Positions 1 to 7,684 of a stretch of 13,502 nt of DNA are shown one piece after another. The position numbers were made by a program, and so were the translations under genes. The stretch spans positions 1 through 13,502 of the forward strand of contig JAILHQ010000105.1 of NCBI GenBank assembly GCA_024695725.1, in the 5' to 3' direction. The notes under the pieces were generated by a model, which was not told the DNA's origin, did no database searches, and saw nothing but the letters and a program-made list of their open reading frames with translations. Each line of letters opens with the position of its first letter. Positions within the stretch are counted from its first letter, which is position 1. The DNA comes from Cyanobacteria bacterium RUI128. GTDB taxonomy: Bacteria > Cyanobacteriota > Vampirovibrionia > Gastranaerophilales > Gastranaerophilaceae.

Positions 1-2752
1 GTCGTCATCACAAGCTAGATTATTGAATCTGACTGCAAGAATGCACCAGATTGAATACAAAGCTGCCAAACTGGAGGCTCAAAAACTCCAGATGGCGAAC
101 GAATCACGCCGTGTTTACGACACCTACCTGCAGGCTCTTGAGGCTAACAAAGTTCAGTTTGCGACTCTTACAAGCAAAGGTTCTATCGATTATGCGGATG
201 CATCATTATCCGCACTTGAAAACTCTATAATCAACGATACAAGCCTGCTGACATCTGCAAAAGCATATCTGCTTCAAAACACAGAAACAAACCAAATCTA
301 CATTTCAGACAAGGTTGCAAAAGCACTCCATATCTCTGAAACCGGAGTTGCACCGCTGGGAACAAAGGAACAGTATCTCAACGAGCACGGTGTATATCAG
401 GTAAAAGAAATGGTTGATGCTCCTGATCCTACAAACATCATAGGAACACCTCAGCCTGTTACAAACATCTTTACCGCAGGTTCAGGTGCAAGTACACCGA
501 CAACCTACGCATACAATATCACTTCAGGTTCAATAGCCACACCTGATACGTCTGCATCAACACCGGCATACACAGACTATTCAGAAAATCTTATCGGTGG
601 AACTGTTCCGAATATTCAAAATATACAAGCATACAATCCAGGTTCTTCAGGAAACTTTATCAATCCTGTGACCACCAAAAACACTGTTCCTGCTGGATAT
701 ATCGGAATATACACAGCGGAACAATTAGCATCAGTTAGCGCTATGAATAATTATATCTTAATGAACGATATTGATTTAAGCGGCAGAGACTGGACTCCGA
801 TAAGCGCTTTGGTTGGAACTTTTGACGGAAACGGACACAAAATCACCGGTGCAAACCACGCAATATTCGACTATTTAACAGGTTATGCAGTAGTTCAAAA
901 CTTAGGTATTGAATCAGATAACTTAGAGGATTGTGCATTTTTATCAAGATATGCATCTGACCAGGTTTCAATCAATAATTGCTATATAACGGGGACAAAT
1001 AATTCTATTAACGCATGGACAAATGGCGGATTCATAGGTGGGCAACCAGCTTCATCAGACCTAATTTTATCAGTGTCTGACAGTTATATTGATATGGTTT
1101 ACACTTCAAACTACGGAATATTTGGTATTATGGGTATACAAAGTAGTACACCAGGAGTAACAAACATCACCATTAACAATTATTACCAAAATATCGATTA
1201 TGGTACTGCTTGGTATGGAATAGTTGCTAATGAATCCGCTGTTATTACAGCAAGTAACGTACATGAGGATGAATTACCAACGATTGCACCAGTAGGAGCA
1301 ACAATGGGTATATACGAACTTCCAGATGATTATTCAATCGTAGACTTCCTTAAATTTAAGGCATACGAAGCAAATGGAAGTACCGGTAGTCCTGATGATT
1401 ATACTATCAGTGCAAACGGCGAGGTAGATTATGACATCGACAGTTATGACTTAGCATGTTTATTAGACTGTTACTATTATTCTGAAGATTATCAGGGGCA
1501 CTTATTGCTTGATATAATACAAGGTAATGATCTTGACGGTTGGACCGGACACATTGATCCATCACATTATACTTTGTCTCAAAATAGTGATTATGAATAT
1601 TCATATTCATCAAATCCACACGCAGCAGTAAACAAAGTAACCGTATCATCAGAAAACGATATTATCAATTCACTTGCAGTAGGTGTTCATACAGCATTAG
1701 GTGCCGCTGCAGAACAAAATCAACTTAGTGTCTATGCCGACAGAATCAGAAATAACTTCACAGAAGCAGAACTTGCAAGTTTGTCTCAGTATATGAGATT
1801 TGGCGCATCAACAATTGAACAAATTTGCTCATATTTAGCACAAAATGATGGCGCTTGCTCAAAAGGCAGTATTCCAAGTATATTTAACATTAACCTCTAC
1901 AGTGGATATACTATCTCACATTATTCAAACAGTATAACGATCAATGAAACTGTAACCCCTGGCACTACCGGATCAAACGACAAAATCACTATTCCGCTGA
2001 CAAGTGAAATCGCATCTAACCTCGTTGTTGCCTTCAGAAAAGCAGGTAAAACAGTATCTGATGAAAGTGCAGTTGCTTCTAAACTCGCTTCAGCTTACGG
2101 AAGTGATTTAGCGAAACTTGCAGTTATTAACGAACAGGCAGCACCTGCCACACAGAGCGGAACATTAACTACATTATTGAATGACTTATACAGCTATTTA
2201 TGCGGAAGCGGTTCAGCTCCTAGCGTTACTCCTGCAGCAGGTACTTACGATTACGCACAGGTATCACAGGGTAACTGTCAGGTTCAGTATGGAACAACTC
2301 CTCAATGGACAGGTAATTGGGTATGGGATACAACTGATCCTGACTACATCAGATATTCTCAGGAATATGATAATCTTCTTATCTTACAGAATTCAACCGT
2401 TACATACAAGATTATTGATGACTCATTAGCTGAAGATCCTGAATATCTCAACAACCTCTTTGCAAATGGCGCATTCGTTCTCATAGACTACTCTAAAGGT
2501 CTCGGGGATGATATGACTCACACAAGTGTTTCTGTTGAAACAAACTTAAGAGAAGTTGAAGACGAAACTAATCTCAGAAAGGCTGAAGCAAAATATGAAG
2601 CTGATATGAGAAAAATCGACCACAAAGACAGAAGATATGATACAGAATTAGCAGCATTAGATGCTGAAAGAAATGCTATTAAATCTGAAATGGAAACACT
2701 TAAGACTGTTGCTAAAGACAACGTAGAAAGAACATTTAAGTTGTTCTCATAG
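1..2752 (+). CDS. Large protein with conserved helical ends and a GLUG-like central region (5' end just cut)
   Basis: The frame is open from base 2 and reads SSSQARLLNLTARMHQ. Base 1 is G, so an ATG starting two bases outside the window would give MSSSQARLL and about 917 residues; the TTG at 23 is an unlikely start. Residues below count from that inferred Met. Residues 5-60 form a charged, probably coiled-coil helix. Residues ~145-230 are rich in Thr, Ser, Pro and Gly. Residues ~236-350 resemble GLUG/beta-helix segments (NYILMNDIDLSGRDWTPI, then GTFDGNGHKITG). Residues ~846-917 are a second charged helix rich in Glu, Lys and Arg. There is no signal peptide or membrane segment. Conserved helices around a variable middle recall flagellins and other self-assembling surface proteins, but I see no flagellin signature. 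I recall similar ends in many Gastranaerophilales hypothetical proteins. Function is unknown; export and surface location are inference. The TAG stop lies inside a G-rich repeat. Confidence 0.85.
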   Translation, partial: SSSQARLLNLTARMHQIEYKAAKLEAQKLQMANESRRVYDTYLQALEANKVQFATLTSKGSIDYADASLSALENSIINDTSLLTSAKAYLLQNTETNQIYISDKVAKALHISETGVAPLGTKEQYLNEHGVYQVKEMVDAPDPTNIIGTPQPVTNIFTAGSGASTPTTYAYNITSGSIATPDTSASTPAYTDYSENLIGGTVPNIQNIQAYNPGSSGNFINPVTTKNTVPAGYIGIYTAEQLASVSAMNNYILMNDIDLSGRDWTPISALVGTFDGNGHKITGANHAIFDYLTGYAVVQNLGIESDNLEDCAFLSRYASDQVSINNCYITGTNNSINAWTNGGFIGGQPASSDLILSVSDSYIDMVYTSNYGIFGIMGIQSSTPGVTNITINNYYQNIDYGTAWYGIVANESAVITASNVHEDELPTIAPVGATMGIYELPDDYSIVDFLKFKAYEANGSTGSPDDYTISANGEVDYDIDSYDLACLLDCYYYSEDYQGHLLLDIIQGNDLDGWTGHIDPSHYTLSQNSDYEYSYSSNPHAAVNKVTVSSENDIINSLAVGVHTALGAAAEQNQLSVYADRIRNNFTEAELASLSQYMRFGASTIEQICSYLAQNDGACSKGSIPSIFNINLYSGYTISHYSNSITINETVTPGTTGSNDKITIPLTSEIASNLVVAFRKAGKTVSDESAVASKLASAYGSDLAKLAVINEQAAPATQSGTLTTLLNDLYSYLCGSGSAPSVTPAAGTYDYAQVSQGNCQVQYGTTPQWTGNWVWDTTDPDYIRYSQEYDNLLILQNSTVTYKIIDDSLAEDPEYLNNLFANGAFVLIDYSKGLGDDMTHTSVSVETNLREVEDETNLRKAEAKYEADMRKIDHKDRRYDTELAALDAERNAIKSEMETLKTVAKDNVERTFKLFS

Positions 2753-2772
2753 GGGTAGGGGTAAATATATAG
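2750..2772 (+). repeat. G-rich short tandem repeat, locus A
   Basis: TAGGGGTAGGGGTAAATATA followed by TAG. The first TAG is the stop codon of the preceding gene. The same core, TAGGGGTAAATATA, recurs at 5455-5494 and 12244-12312, so this belongs to a dispersed repeat family. Confidence 0.75.
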
Positions 2773-2777
2773 TAATT

Positions 2778-2815
2778 CCCGTTATTCTGAGGGAACAATG
2801 TGAACGAAGAATCTC
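2778..2815. repeat. Possible REP-like intergenic element
   Basis: The stretch contains GTTATTCTGAGGGA and, further on, GAACGAAGAATCTC. It resembles the ATTCTGAG...CGAAGAATCTC elements that I recall as frequent between genes in many bacterial genomes. ATTCT (2784-2788) and AGAAT (2808-2812) are inverted copies. It sits between two convergent genes. The match is from memory and no second copy is present in the window. Confidence 0.35.
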
Positions 2816-2855
2816 AAAAATATCATATCTGTATCAGAATTATAAAGTTTAGCCG

Positions 2856-3251
2856 TTATTTTTGAAGATAATCTTCAAAATTTTTATCTATGATTTTATA
2901 TCCGCAGCCTTCATGTAGTTTTGCGTGAGAATATATTTTCCTTGCGGGGTATTTTTTACACATAGGGAGCCGCTTATCATAGACAGAGCATAAACCTTCC
3001 TTGGTTACATATTTGCATGCAAATATCAGATTCCCGTCCTCGTCTTTTCCTTTTATATAAAATCTTTTGTAGGCAGGGAATAAAAACTGCATTATTTTAA
3101 ATTCTTTCTCTGTGTAGGTATCATAACTATACATATAGTTACAGCATTTCCCGCATTTTAGGCACTGCCCGACTATTTCGTACTCAACTCTTTCCGGCAC
3201 GAAATATGATAAAAATTCATTTTTTATATTTGACAATAAATCAATAATCAT
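2856..3251 (-). CDS. YkgJ-type CxxCxxCC cysteine-cluster protein
   Basis: A 131-residue protein of the zinc/iron-chelating CxxCxxCC family (Pfam PF03692, often annotated YkgJ). Residues 30-37 read CLKCGKCC, the defining cluster. More cysteines follow in FACKYV, GLCSVYDKRLPMCKKYP and HEGCGYK, giving the usual eight-cysteine pattern of this family, which is thought to bind a metal or Fe-S centre. The length is normal, and no membrane segment or signal peptide is visible. An in-frame stop shortly upstream fixes ATG 3251 as the first possible start; no clear Shine-Dalgarno sequence is seen. It diverges from the penicillin-binding protein gene with a 94-bp gap and converges on the large gene upstream. 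The substrate is unknown; the family has been linked to oxygenase-like or metal-delivery roles without firm proof. Confidence 0.88.
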   Translation of the reverse strand: MIIDLLSNIKNEFLSYFVPERVEYEIVGQCLKCGKCCNYMYSYDTYTEKEFKIMQFLFPAYKRFYIKGKDEDGNLIFACKYVTKEGLCSVYDKRLPMCKKYPARKIYSHAKLHEGCGYKIIDKNFEDYLQK

Positions 3252-3263
3252 AGTTTTTTTTCA

Positions 3264-3292
3264 TTGTTTTTCTGATAAAATAATAGCATAAT
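3264..3292 (+). promoter_or_regulatory. Candidate sigma70-type promoter of the penicillin-binding protein gene
   Basis: TTGTTT at 3264-3269 and CATAAT at 3287-3292 are separated by 17 bp, within the 94-bp divergent gap. A ribosome binding site, AGAGG at 3331-3335, follows 10 bp before the ATG at 3346. Both boxes are only partial matches in AT-rich DNA. Confidence 0.35.
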
Positions 3293-3345
3293 CAATGAAT
3301 AGAGAATAGTTTTGTATACAAATTTCAAGAAGAGGTCAATATATA

Positions 3346-5457
3346 ATGGCAAATTATAAGAAGAACGGTTTTGATGATTTTAAAACAAGGATTTCAAAAA
3401 GTTATGATGAAGACGAGGATTCCTTATTTGATACGCTTAAACGTCTGTTAATTATTGGTGTAGCCGTTGTCTTGGGCGGTCTTGTCTCGCTTAATGTGTA
3501 TTTGTCATTGGTTCCTCCTATTGCAAATTTGTCAGACTTCAGACCGAACATGGTTACAACCTTCTATTCGGCTGACGGTGAAGTTATAAAAACCTTTAAC
3601 GCGTGTACTTTCTCAAAGGTCAGCATTAAAGATGTTCCGAAAGAGTTACAGCAGGCTATCATAGCAACAGAGGACAAGAATTTTTATAACCACAACGGAT
3701 ATGATTTGTTCGGCTTGGTTCGTTCTATGGTAGAAAATATTCTTGCAGGACGTGTTGTACAGGGTGGTAGTACAATTACTCAGCAGTTATCCCGTATGCT
3801 GTTCTTATCAAACGAACAAACCTACACAAGGAAATTAAAAGAAATTATTATTGCGGCAAAGATAGAAAAATCTCTGAATAAAGAACAAATTCTTGAGATG
3901 TATATGAACAACGTTTATCTCGGCTCAGGTGCCTATGGTGTTCAGGGCGCATCCGAAACGTATTTCAATAAAAAATTAAACGAACTTACATTAGGCGAAA
4001 TGGCTCTTATCGCAGGGCTTCCACAGGCGCCATCAGTGTATTCACCGTTCAACAACAAAGAACTTGCAATAAAGAGAAGAAACAAGGTTCTTGAACGTAT
4101 GTATAAGATGCATTATATTGACAAAGATACGATGAATAAGGCTATGAAGGAGGATGTTAAACTTACATCTATGCCCAGGTACTACACCCTGAATAAGGCT
4201 CCGTATTTTTGCGATTATGTAATGAGAGAATTGGCAAGACTTGGTTTTACCGAACAGGAAATAACCTCCGGCGGGTATAAAATCGTAACAACGCTTGATT
4301 ATAATGCTCAGAAAACTGCAAACGAGGCCATAATAAACGATTTGAACGCGTGGGGAATGCGTGGCCCGAACAGTCAGGCTGCAGTATTTTCTTTCAGTCC
4401 TGTTGACGGGAAAATATTGGTTTATGCCGGCGGGAAAAATTACGCAGAAAGCCAGTATGACAGAGTTAGTCTTGCAATCCGTCCGCCGGGATCAGCTTTC
4501 AAACCGTTTATTTATACGGCTGCTCTGATTCATAAAGGGCTTACTCCAAACAGTTCTATCGACGATACTCCGTTCAAGATCGGAACATGGGCTCCTCACA
4601 ACTACGGTAATAAATACAGAGGAAGAATTCCGTTGTATAAAGCTCTGATGATTTCATCAAACGTTTGTGCGGTAAGGCTTATTTATGCTGTCGGTGTTCG
4701 CCCTGTTATTATTGTTGCAAGATCTATGGGCATAAAGACTCCGCTTGAGTATGATTATACTATCGCACTCGGTTCAAACGGTGTTAAACTGTTTGAAATA
4801 ACACGTGCATACGGTGTGTACGCAAACGGCGGATTTAAGGTTGAACCGTACGCGATAGAGCGTGTTGAATCTTCAAGAGGTAAAATTTTATATTCTGCGC
4901 CAAGCCCGAAACAAGAAAAGGTCATTGATACCGATATAGCAGCTATGATGACTTCTATGCTAAAAATGGTTGTAAAACACGGTACAGGTATGGCAGCAAA
5001 TATAGGAAAACCATGTGCAGGCAAAACAGGTACTACAGATGATTATAAAGATGCCTGGTTTGTTGGTTACACTCCGTCTGTTGTTACCGGTGTTTGGGTT
5101 GGTAATGATGATAATACCAGAATGGGTGGTCTTACAGGTGGTACCGTTCCTGCTATTATCTGGCGTGATGTTATGAGAAAAGCAACAGAACCGTACGGTA
5201 ATGAAGATTTTCCTTACCCTGATATGCTGTCTACAAAAGCAGGCAAAAATTGCTCAGAATTGTTAGATTCAAAAGTTGCACCGGCTTATAAAGATGATAC
5301 TGATGAAACAGCACCTACGGAAGATGTTGTTCAGGTTAATTCCTATACTCCGCCTCCGGTTGAAAGTCCTGCTTCTCAAAGTTCATACCCTCAGCCTAGG
5401 CCGATAGCTCCGCAAATGACTCAGCCACCTATTCCTACTGCGGGTCAAGACTTCTAG
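3346..5457 (+). CDS. Class A penicillin-binding protein 1A (glycosyltransferase/transpeptidase)
   Basis: This bifunctional peptidoglycan synthase of 703 residues polymerises lipid II into glycan strands and cross-links the stem peptides on the outer face of the inner membrane. Residues 1-30 are cytoplasmic and acidic; ~33-57 form a single membrane anchor. The GT51 domain shows EDKNFYNHNG (catalytic Glu109), QGGSTITQQL (139-148) and EMYMNNVYLG with Glu184. The transpeptidase domain shows SxxK in PGSAFKPF (Ser383, Lys386), SSN at 437-439 and KTG at 560-562, so all catalytic residues of both domains are present. Residues ~640-703 are a Pro/Gln/Thr-rich tail. The length is typical of PBP1A. AGAGG lies 10 bp before the ATG. 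The TAG stop is the first part of a G-rich repeat. It appears to be a single-gene unit; I see no division or cell-wall gene next to it. The symbol mrcA/ponA could apply, but I cannot tell it from paralogues. Confidence 0.95.
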   Translation: MANYKKNGFDDFKTRISKSYDEDEDSLFDTLKRLLIIGVAVVLGGLVSLNVYLSLVPPIANLSDFRPNMVTTFYSADGEVIKTFNACTFSKVSIKDVPKELQQAIIATEDKNFYNHNGYDLFGLVRSMVENILAGRVVQGGSTITQQLSRMLFLSNEQTYTRKLKEIIIAAKIEKSLNKEQILEMYMNNVYLGSGAYGVQGASETYFNKKLNELTLGEMALIAGLPQAPSVYSPFNNKELAIKRRNKVLERMYKMHYIDKDTMNKAMKEDVKLTSMPRYYTLNKAPYFCDYVMRELARLGFTEQEITSGGYKIVTTLDYNAQKTANEAIINDLNAWGMRGPNSQAAVFSFSPVDGKILVYAGGKNYAESQYDRVSLAIRPPGSAFKPFIYTAALIHKGLTPNSSIDDTPFKIGTWAPHNYGNKYRGRIPLYKALMISSNVCAVRLIYAVGVRPVIIVARSMGIKTPLEYDYTIALGSNGVKLFEITRAYGVYANGGFKVEPYAIERVESSRGKILYSAPSPKQEKVIDTDIAAMMTSMLKMVVKHGTGMAANIGKPCAGKTGTTDDYKDAWFVGYTPSVVTGVWVGNDDNTRMGGLTGGTVPAIIWRDVMRKATEPYGNEDFPYPDMLSTKAGKNCSELLDSKVAPAYKDDTDETAPTEDVVQVNSYTPPPVESPASQSSYPQPRPIAPQMTQPPIPTAGQDF

Positions 5458-5494
5458 GGGGTAAATATATAGGGGTAAATGTATAGGGGTAAAT
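5455..5494 (+). repeat. G-rich short tandem repeat, locus B
   Basis: Three units of about 14-15 bp: TAGGGGGTAAATATA, TAGGGGTAAATGTA and TAGGGGTAAAT. The first TAG is the stop codon of the penicillin-binding protein gene, repeating the arrangement at 2750. Confidence 0.8.
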
Positions 5495-5504
5495 CTTCTG
5501 ATAA

Positions 5505-5527
5505 AACCCGGGATGTTTCCCTGAGTT
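5505..5527 (+). terminator. Imperfect hairpin, possible weak terminator
   Basis: AACCCGGGA (5505-5513) can pair with TCCCTGAGTT (5518-5527) around a 4-base loop, with one mismatch and one bulge. No run of T follows, so intrinsic termination is doubtful; it may only protect the 3' end of the mRNA. Confidence 0.22.
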
Positions 5528-5560
5528 AGATATGATATTACACATGAAAAGGAAATATAA

Positions 5561-6466
5561 ATGGAAGATACAATTAAATTAGACGTTATAAAAGAGTTAA
5601 ATGCGGGTGCTACCGTAAATCAGAGTGCGAGATTATACCATTCTCATGATATGGTTGATTATCAGGCTTCTTCTGAACTGAATTACACAGATATAATAAA
5701 TTTAAACTTGGCACTTGCTGTTGCCTCTGAGTTTTATGATGTGTGTGCAGTTGTTCTTGTTAAGAACAATACATTAACGGGTTGTGCCCTTGGTTCAACC
5801 ATATTTGATGCTTTTCAAAAAGCTATTGACTGTAACCCTGTTGATTCTATTTGCGGGGTTGTTGCGGTGACAAAGCCTGCAGATATTGAACTTGTCAGAC
5901 TTCTTACTCCGCAGCACGTCATTGCTGCACCTGAATTTAGTGCAGAGGCAGAAAACTATATGGACTCTAAAAAGATAAAGTATGTTAAACTGAATACTCC
6001 GCTCAGCGAATATAAAAATTACCTGACGGAAGAAATTGTTGTTACTCCGTTTGGAACAGTCGTTCAGGAGAAGAATAAAAAAGAGCTTGATAAAGATTCC
6101 TTCAAGGTTGTTTCAAAAACAAAACCGGGTGTAGAACAGGTTGAAGATGCTATCTTTGCGTGGAAGATAACAAAATATATAAAAAGTGCAGGGGTAGTTA
6201 TTGCAAAAGATTTCAAAACCTCAGGCATTGCGCAGGGACTCCAGACTCCTGCCTTTGAATACGCTCTTGATAAATCATGCGAACAGGCAAAAGAGGCAGT
6301 TCTTGCTACTGATGTGCCTTTAACCGTTCACGACCTGAACGTTGCTATACAAAACAGAATCTCTCTTATAATTCAGCCGGGTGTTACCCAGGATGTTCTT
6401 AAACAGGCTGATAAGTTCGAAATAGCAATGATTACAACAGGTATTTCAAACTTCTCAATTATCTGA
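5561..6466 (+). CDS. Stand-alone, diverged AICAR transformylase-like domain (PurH C-terminal homologue)
   Basis: The 301 residues follow the AICARFT half of PurH from end to end: LNYTDIINLNLALAVASEF (family: LSYNN...DADAAL..V.EF), ALGSTIFDAFQKAIDCNPVD, a middle segment PEFSAEAENYMDSKKIK, AWKITKYIKSAGVV, and a C-terminal IQPGVTQDVLKQADKFEIAM. The N-terminal IMP cyclohydrolase domain of the usual ~510-residue enzyme is absent. Several family motifs are eroded: RYGENPHQ is LNAGATVNQ here, KHxNPCG is KNNTLTGCA (Lys68 kept, the next His replaced by Asn69), SAFGG is SICGV, and SDAFFPFRD is TDVPLTVHD. The fold is therefore probably kept, but the formyl transfer is probably lost. A good ribosome binding site, AAAGGA at 5548-5553, precedes the ATG by 7 bp. 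No purine gene is adjacent. A binding or regulatory role is conceivable, but the function is unknown. Motif comparisons are from memory. Confidence 0.8.
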   Translation: MEDTIKLDVIKELNAGATVNQSARLYHSHDMVDYQASSELNYTDIINLNLALAVASEFYDVCAVVLVKNNTLTGCALGSTIFDAFQKAIDCNPVDSICGVVAVTKPADIELVRLLTPQHVIAAPEFSAEAENYMDSKKIKYVKLNTPLSEYKNYLTEEIVVTPFGTVVQEKNKKELDKDSFKVVSKTKPGVEQVEDAIFAWKITKYIKSAGVVIAKDFKTSGIAQGLQTPAFEYALDKSCEQAKEAVLATDVPLTVHDLNVAIQNRISLIIQPGVTQDVLKQADKFEIAMITTGISNFSII

Positions 6467-6502
6467 TAGGCAAAAATAATTTTGTTCGGCTTTATAATTA
6501 GT

Positions 6503-7669
6503 ATGAAACCGAAGTACAGTTTAATTTCAAAACCCGTAAGGATAAAATACACAGAGTATAAGGGAAATGTCATCAGGCTGAGCAAATTTGCCCCTTATAC
6601 CGTTGAAGAAGCTGTTATCGGCGTTAACGGTAAGGCTATCCAAAAGAAAATTACAACCTTCCGAGATTCCAAAGGAAATATTACAGAAAGAGTTTTTGAC
6701 TACCCGGACAGACCTCTCTGGAACAGATTGTATGAAACGGCAGAAAACAGTGTCGGCTTAGATGAAACCGTTGTTTCGACTACAAAACGAGATTATTATC
6801 TTGATAGAGGGGCAGTTGATTATTACAAATTTTTTATGGAGTTTCCTGAGAGGAAACGATTTGTACTTTGGGATAATAAGTGCACAACAACTGACCATGT
6901 ATCCTATAACATAGGTGAAGATGAAGTAATACATACTCAGGTTAAAATAAAGAATAAATCACGATCATCAAATCAGAAACACTCTTTTACTGAATATCCA
7001 AAAATCAAATATGGTGTAAAAGAGGACACAGAGCCTAAGAAACTATCCTTTGACGTAAGAAGAAGTGATAACAGTGTTATTGAAAAATCAATATTTGCTT
7101 CTGATGGAAGCCTTATCCCGAAGGGTGACACTTATCTCGGTTTCAGGGCGCTGCCGATAGAAGATTCAAAACTCCCGTTCGTAAACAGGTATTTAAAAGA
7201 ATGCGGAATGGACGATAAGGATATAAAAGTAGTTCAGGAATATAACCCGAGAGAAATGGCTGATGAGGGTTTTAATGCAATATTTGATGCAGAAGACGGT
7301 GCCATTAAATTTAATCAGGATGTAAAATTTTATTCCAAAGCGAGACTTGCAAATACCTCCAGGCATGAATCGGAACATACCCGACATTATTTCCTGCAGG
7401 CTCTGCTCAATGGCGGCGGTACCCCGTGGCAGACTGAGATGGCGCAAAAATTCGGAGAAATTACTGATAAAAAGACTCTAAAAGAAGCGCGAAACTACGA
7501 CCGTTCCATAAAAACGTACGTTCATTTTTATGAAGATAGTGCACGTTATAAAAGAAATTACATAGAGATAAAGGCGCGTCAAAAAGGAGAGGAAGAACAG
7601 GAAAAGTACGATTTTCAGGGCATTGATATCCGTAAAGGCTTTAAACATATCCCTTCTAAGTTTTTATAA
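6503..7669 (+). CDS. Unrecognised protein with a C-terminal HExxH (zincin-like) motif
   Basis: I do not recognise this 388-residue protein. The frame also contains a TTG at 6482 (395 residues), but the ATG at 6503 begins a normal basic N-terminus, MKPKYSLISK; neither start has a convincing Shine-Dalgarno sequence. No signal peptide or membrane segment is visible. Residues 1-150 are rich in beta-type and charged sequence; 150-185 is a polar, Lys-rich linker. Residues 240-388 look like the functional part: NTSRHESEHTRHYF carries HESEH at 288-292, the HExxH zinc-binding pattern of metallopeptidases. The later segment NYIEIKARQ offers Glu355 as a possible third ligand. The gene starts 36 bp after the PurH-like gene on the same strand and may be co-transcribed with it. 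It ends 3 bp from the convergent methyltransferase gene. Metallopeptidase activity is inference from one short motif. Confidence 0.75.
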   Translation: MKPKYSLISKPVRIKYTEYKGNVIRLSKFAPYTVEEAVIGVNGKAIQKKITTFRDSKGNITERVFDYPDRPLWNRLYETAENSVGLDETVVSTTKRDYYLDRGAVDYYKFFMEFPERKRFVLWDNKCTTTDHVSYNIGEDEVIHTQVKIKNKSRSSNQKHSFTEYPKIKYGVKEDTEPKKLSFDVRRSDNSVIEKSIFASDGSLIPKGDTYLGFRALPIEDSKLPFVNRYLKECGMDDKDIKVVQEYNPREMADEGFNAIFDAEDGAIKFNQDVKFYSKARLANTSRHESEHTRHYFLQALLNGGGTPWQTEMAQKFGEITDKKTLKEARNYDRSIKTYVHFYEDSARYKRNYIEIKARQKGEEEQEKYDFQGIDIRKGFKHIPSKFL

Positions 7670-7684
7670 TACTTAGCCTTTACG
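7631..7684. terminator. Inverted repeat spanning two convergent stop codons, possible bidirectional terminator
   Basis: CGTAAAGGCT (7631-7640) and AGCCTTTACG (7675-7684) are perfect 10-bp inverted copies; the 34-base loop holds both stop codons. Inside it, CTAAGT (7656-7661) and ACTTAG (7671-7676) form a competing hairpin with a 9-base loop. Only a short T run (7661-7665) is present, inside the inner loop, so a terminator role is tentative. Confidence 0.35.

Noticed and set aside
1407..1649. Minus-strand open frame inside the large gene
   Set aside because: Shadow of the coding strand; low-complexity translation and no ribosome binding site of note.
1..2752. Flagellin or hook-associated protein
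   Set aside because: Only the general layout fits; none of the conserved terminal sequences of FliC or FlgL is present and no flagellar gene is nearby.
2750..2772. CRISPR or telomere-like array
   Set aside because: Units are 12-15 bp with no unique spacers and few copies, and the arrays are internal and intergenic.
5561..6466. Pseudogene remnant of purH
   Set aside because: The reading frame is intact over the whole domain and has a good ribosome binding site; the changes are substitutions, not breaks.
6482..6502. TTG start giving a 395-residue form of the HExxH protein
   Set aside because: Weak codon and no better ribosome binding site than the ATG at 6503, though it cannot be excluded.
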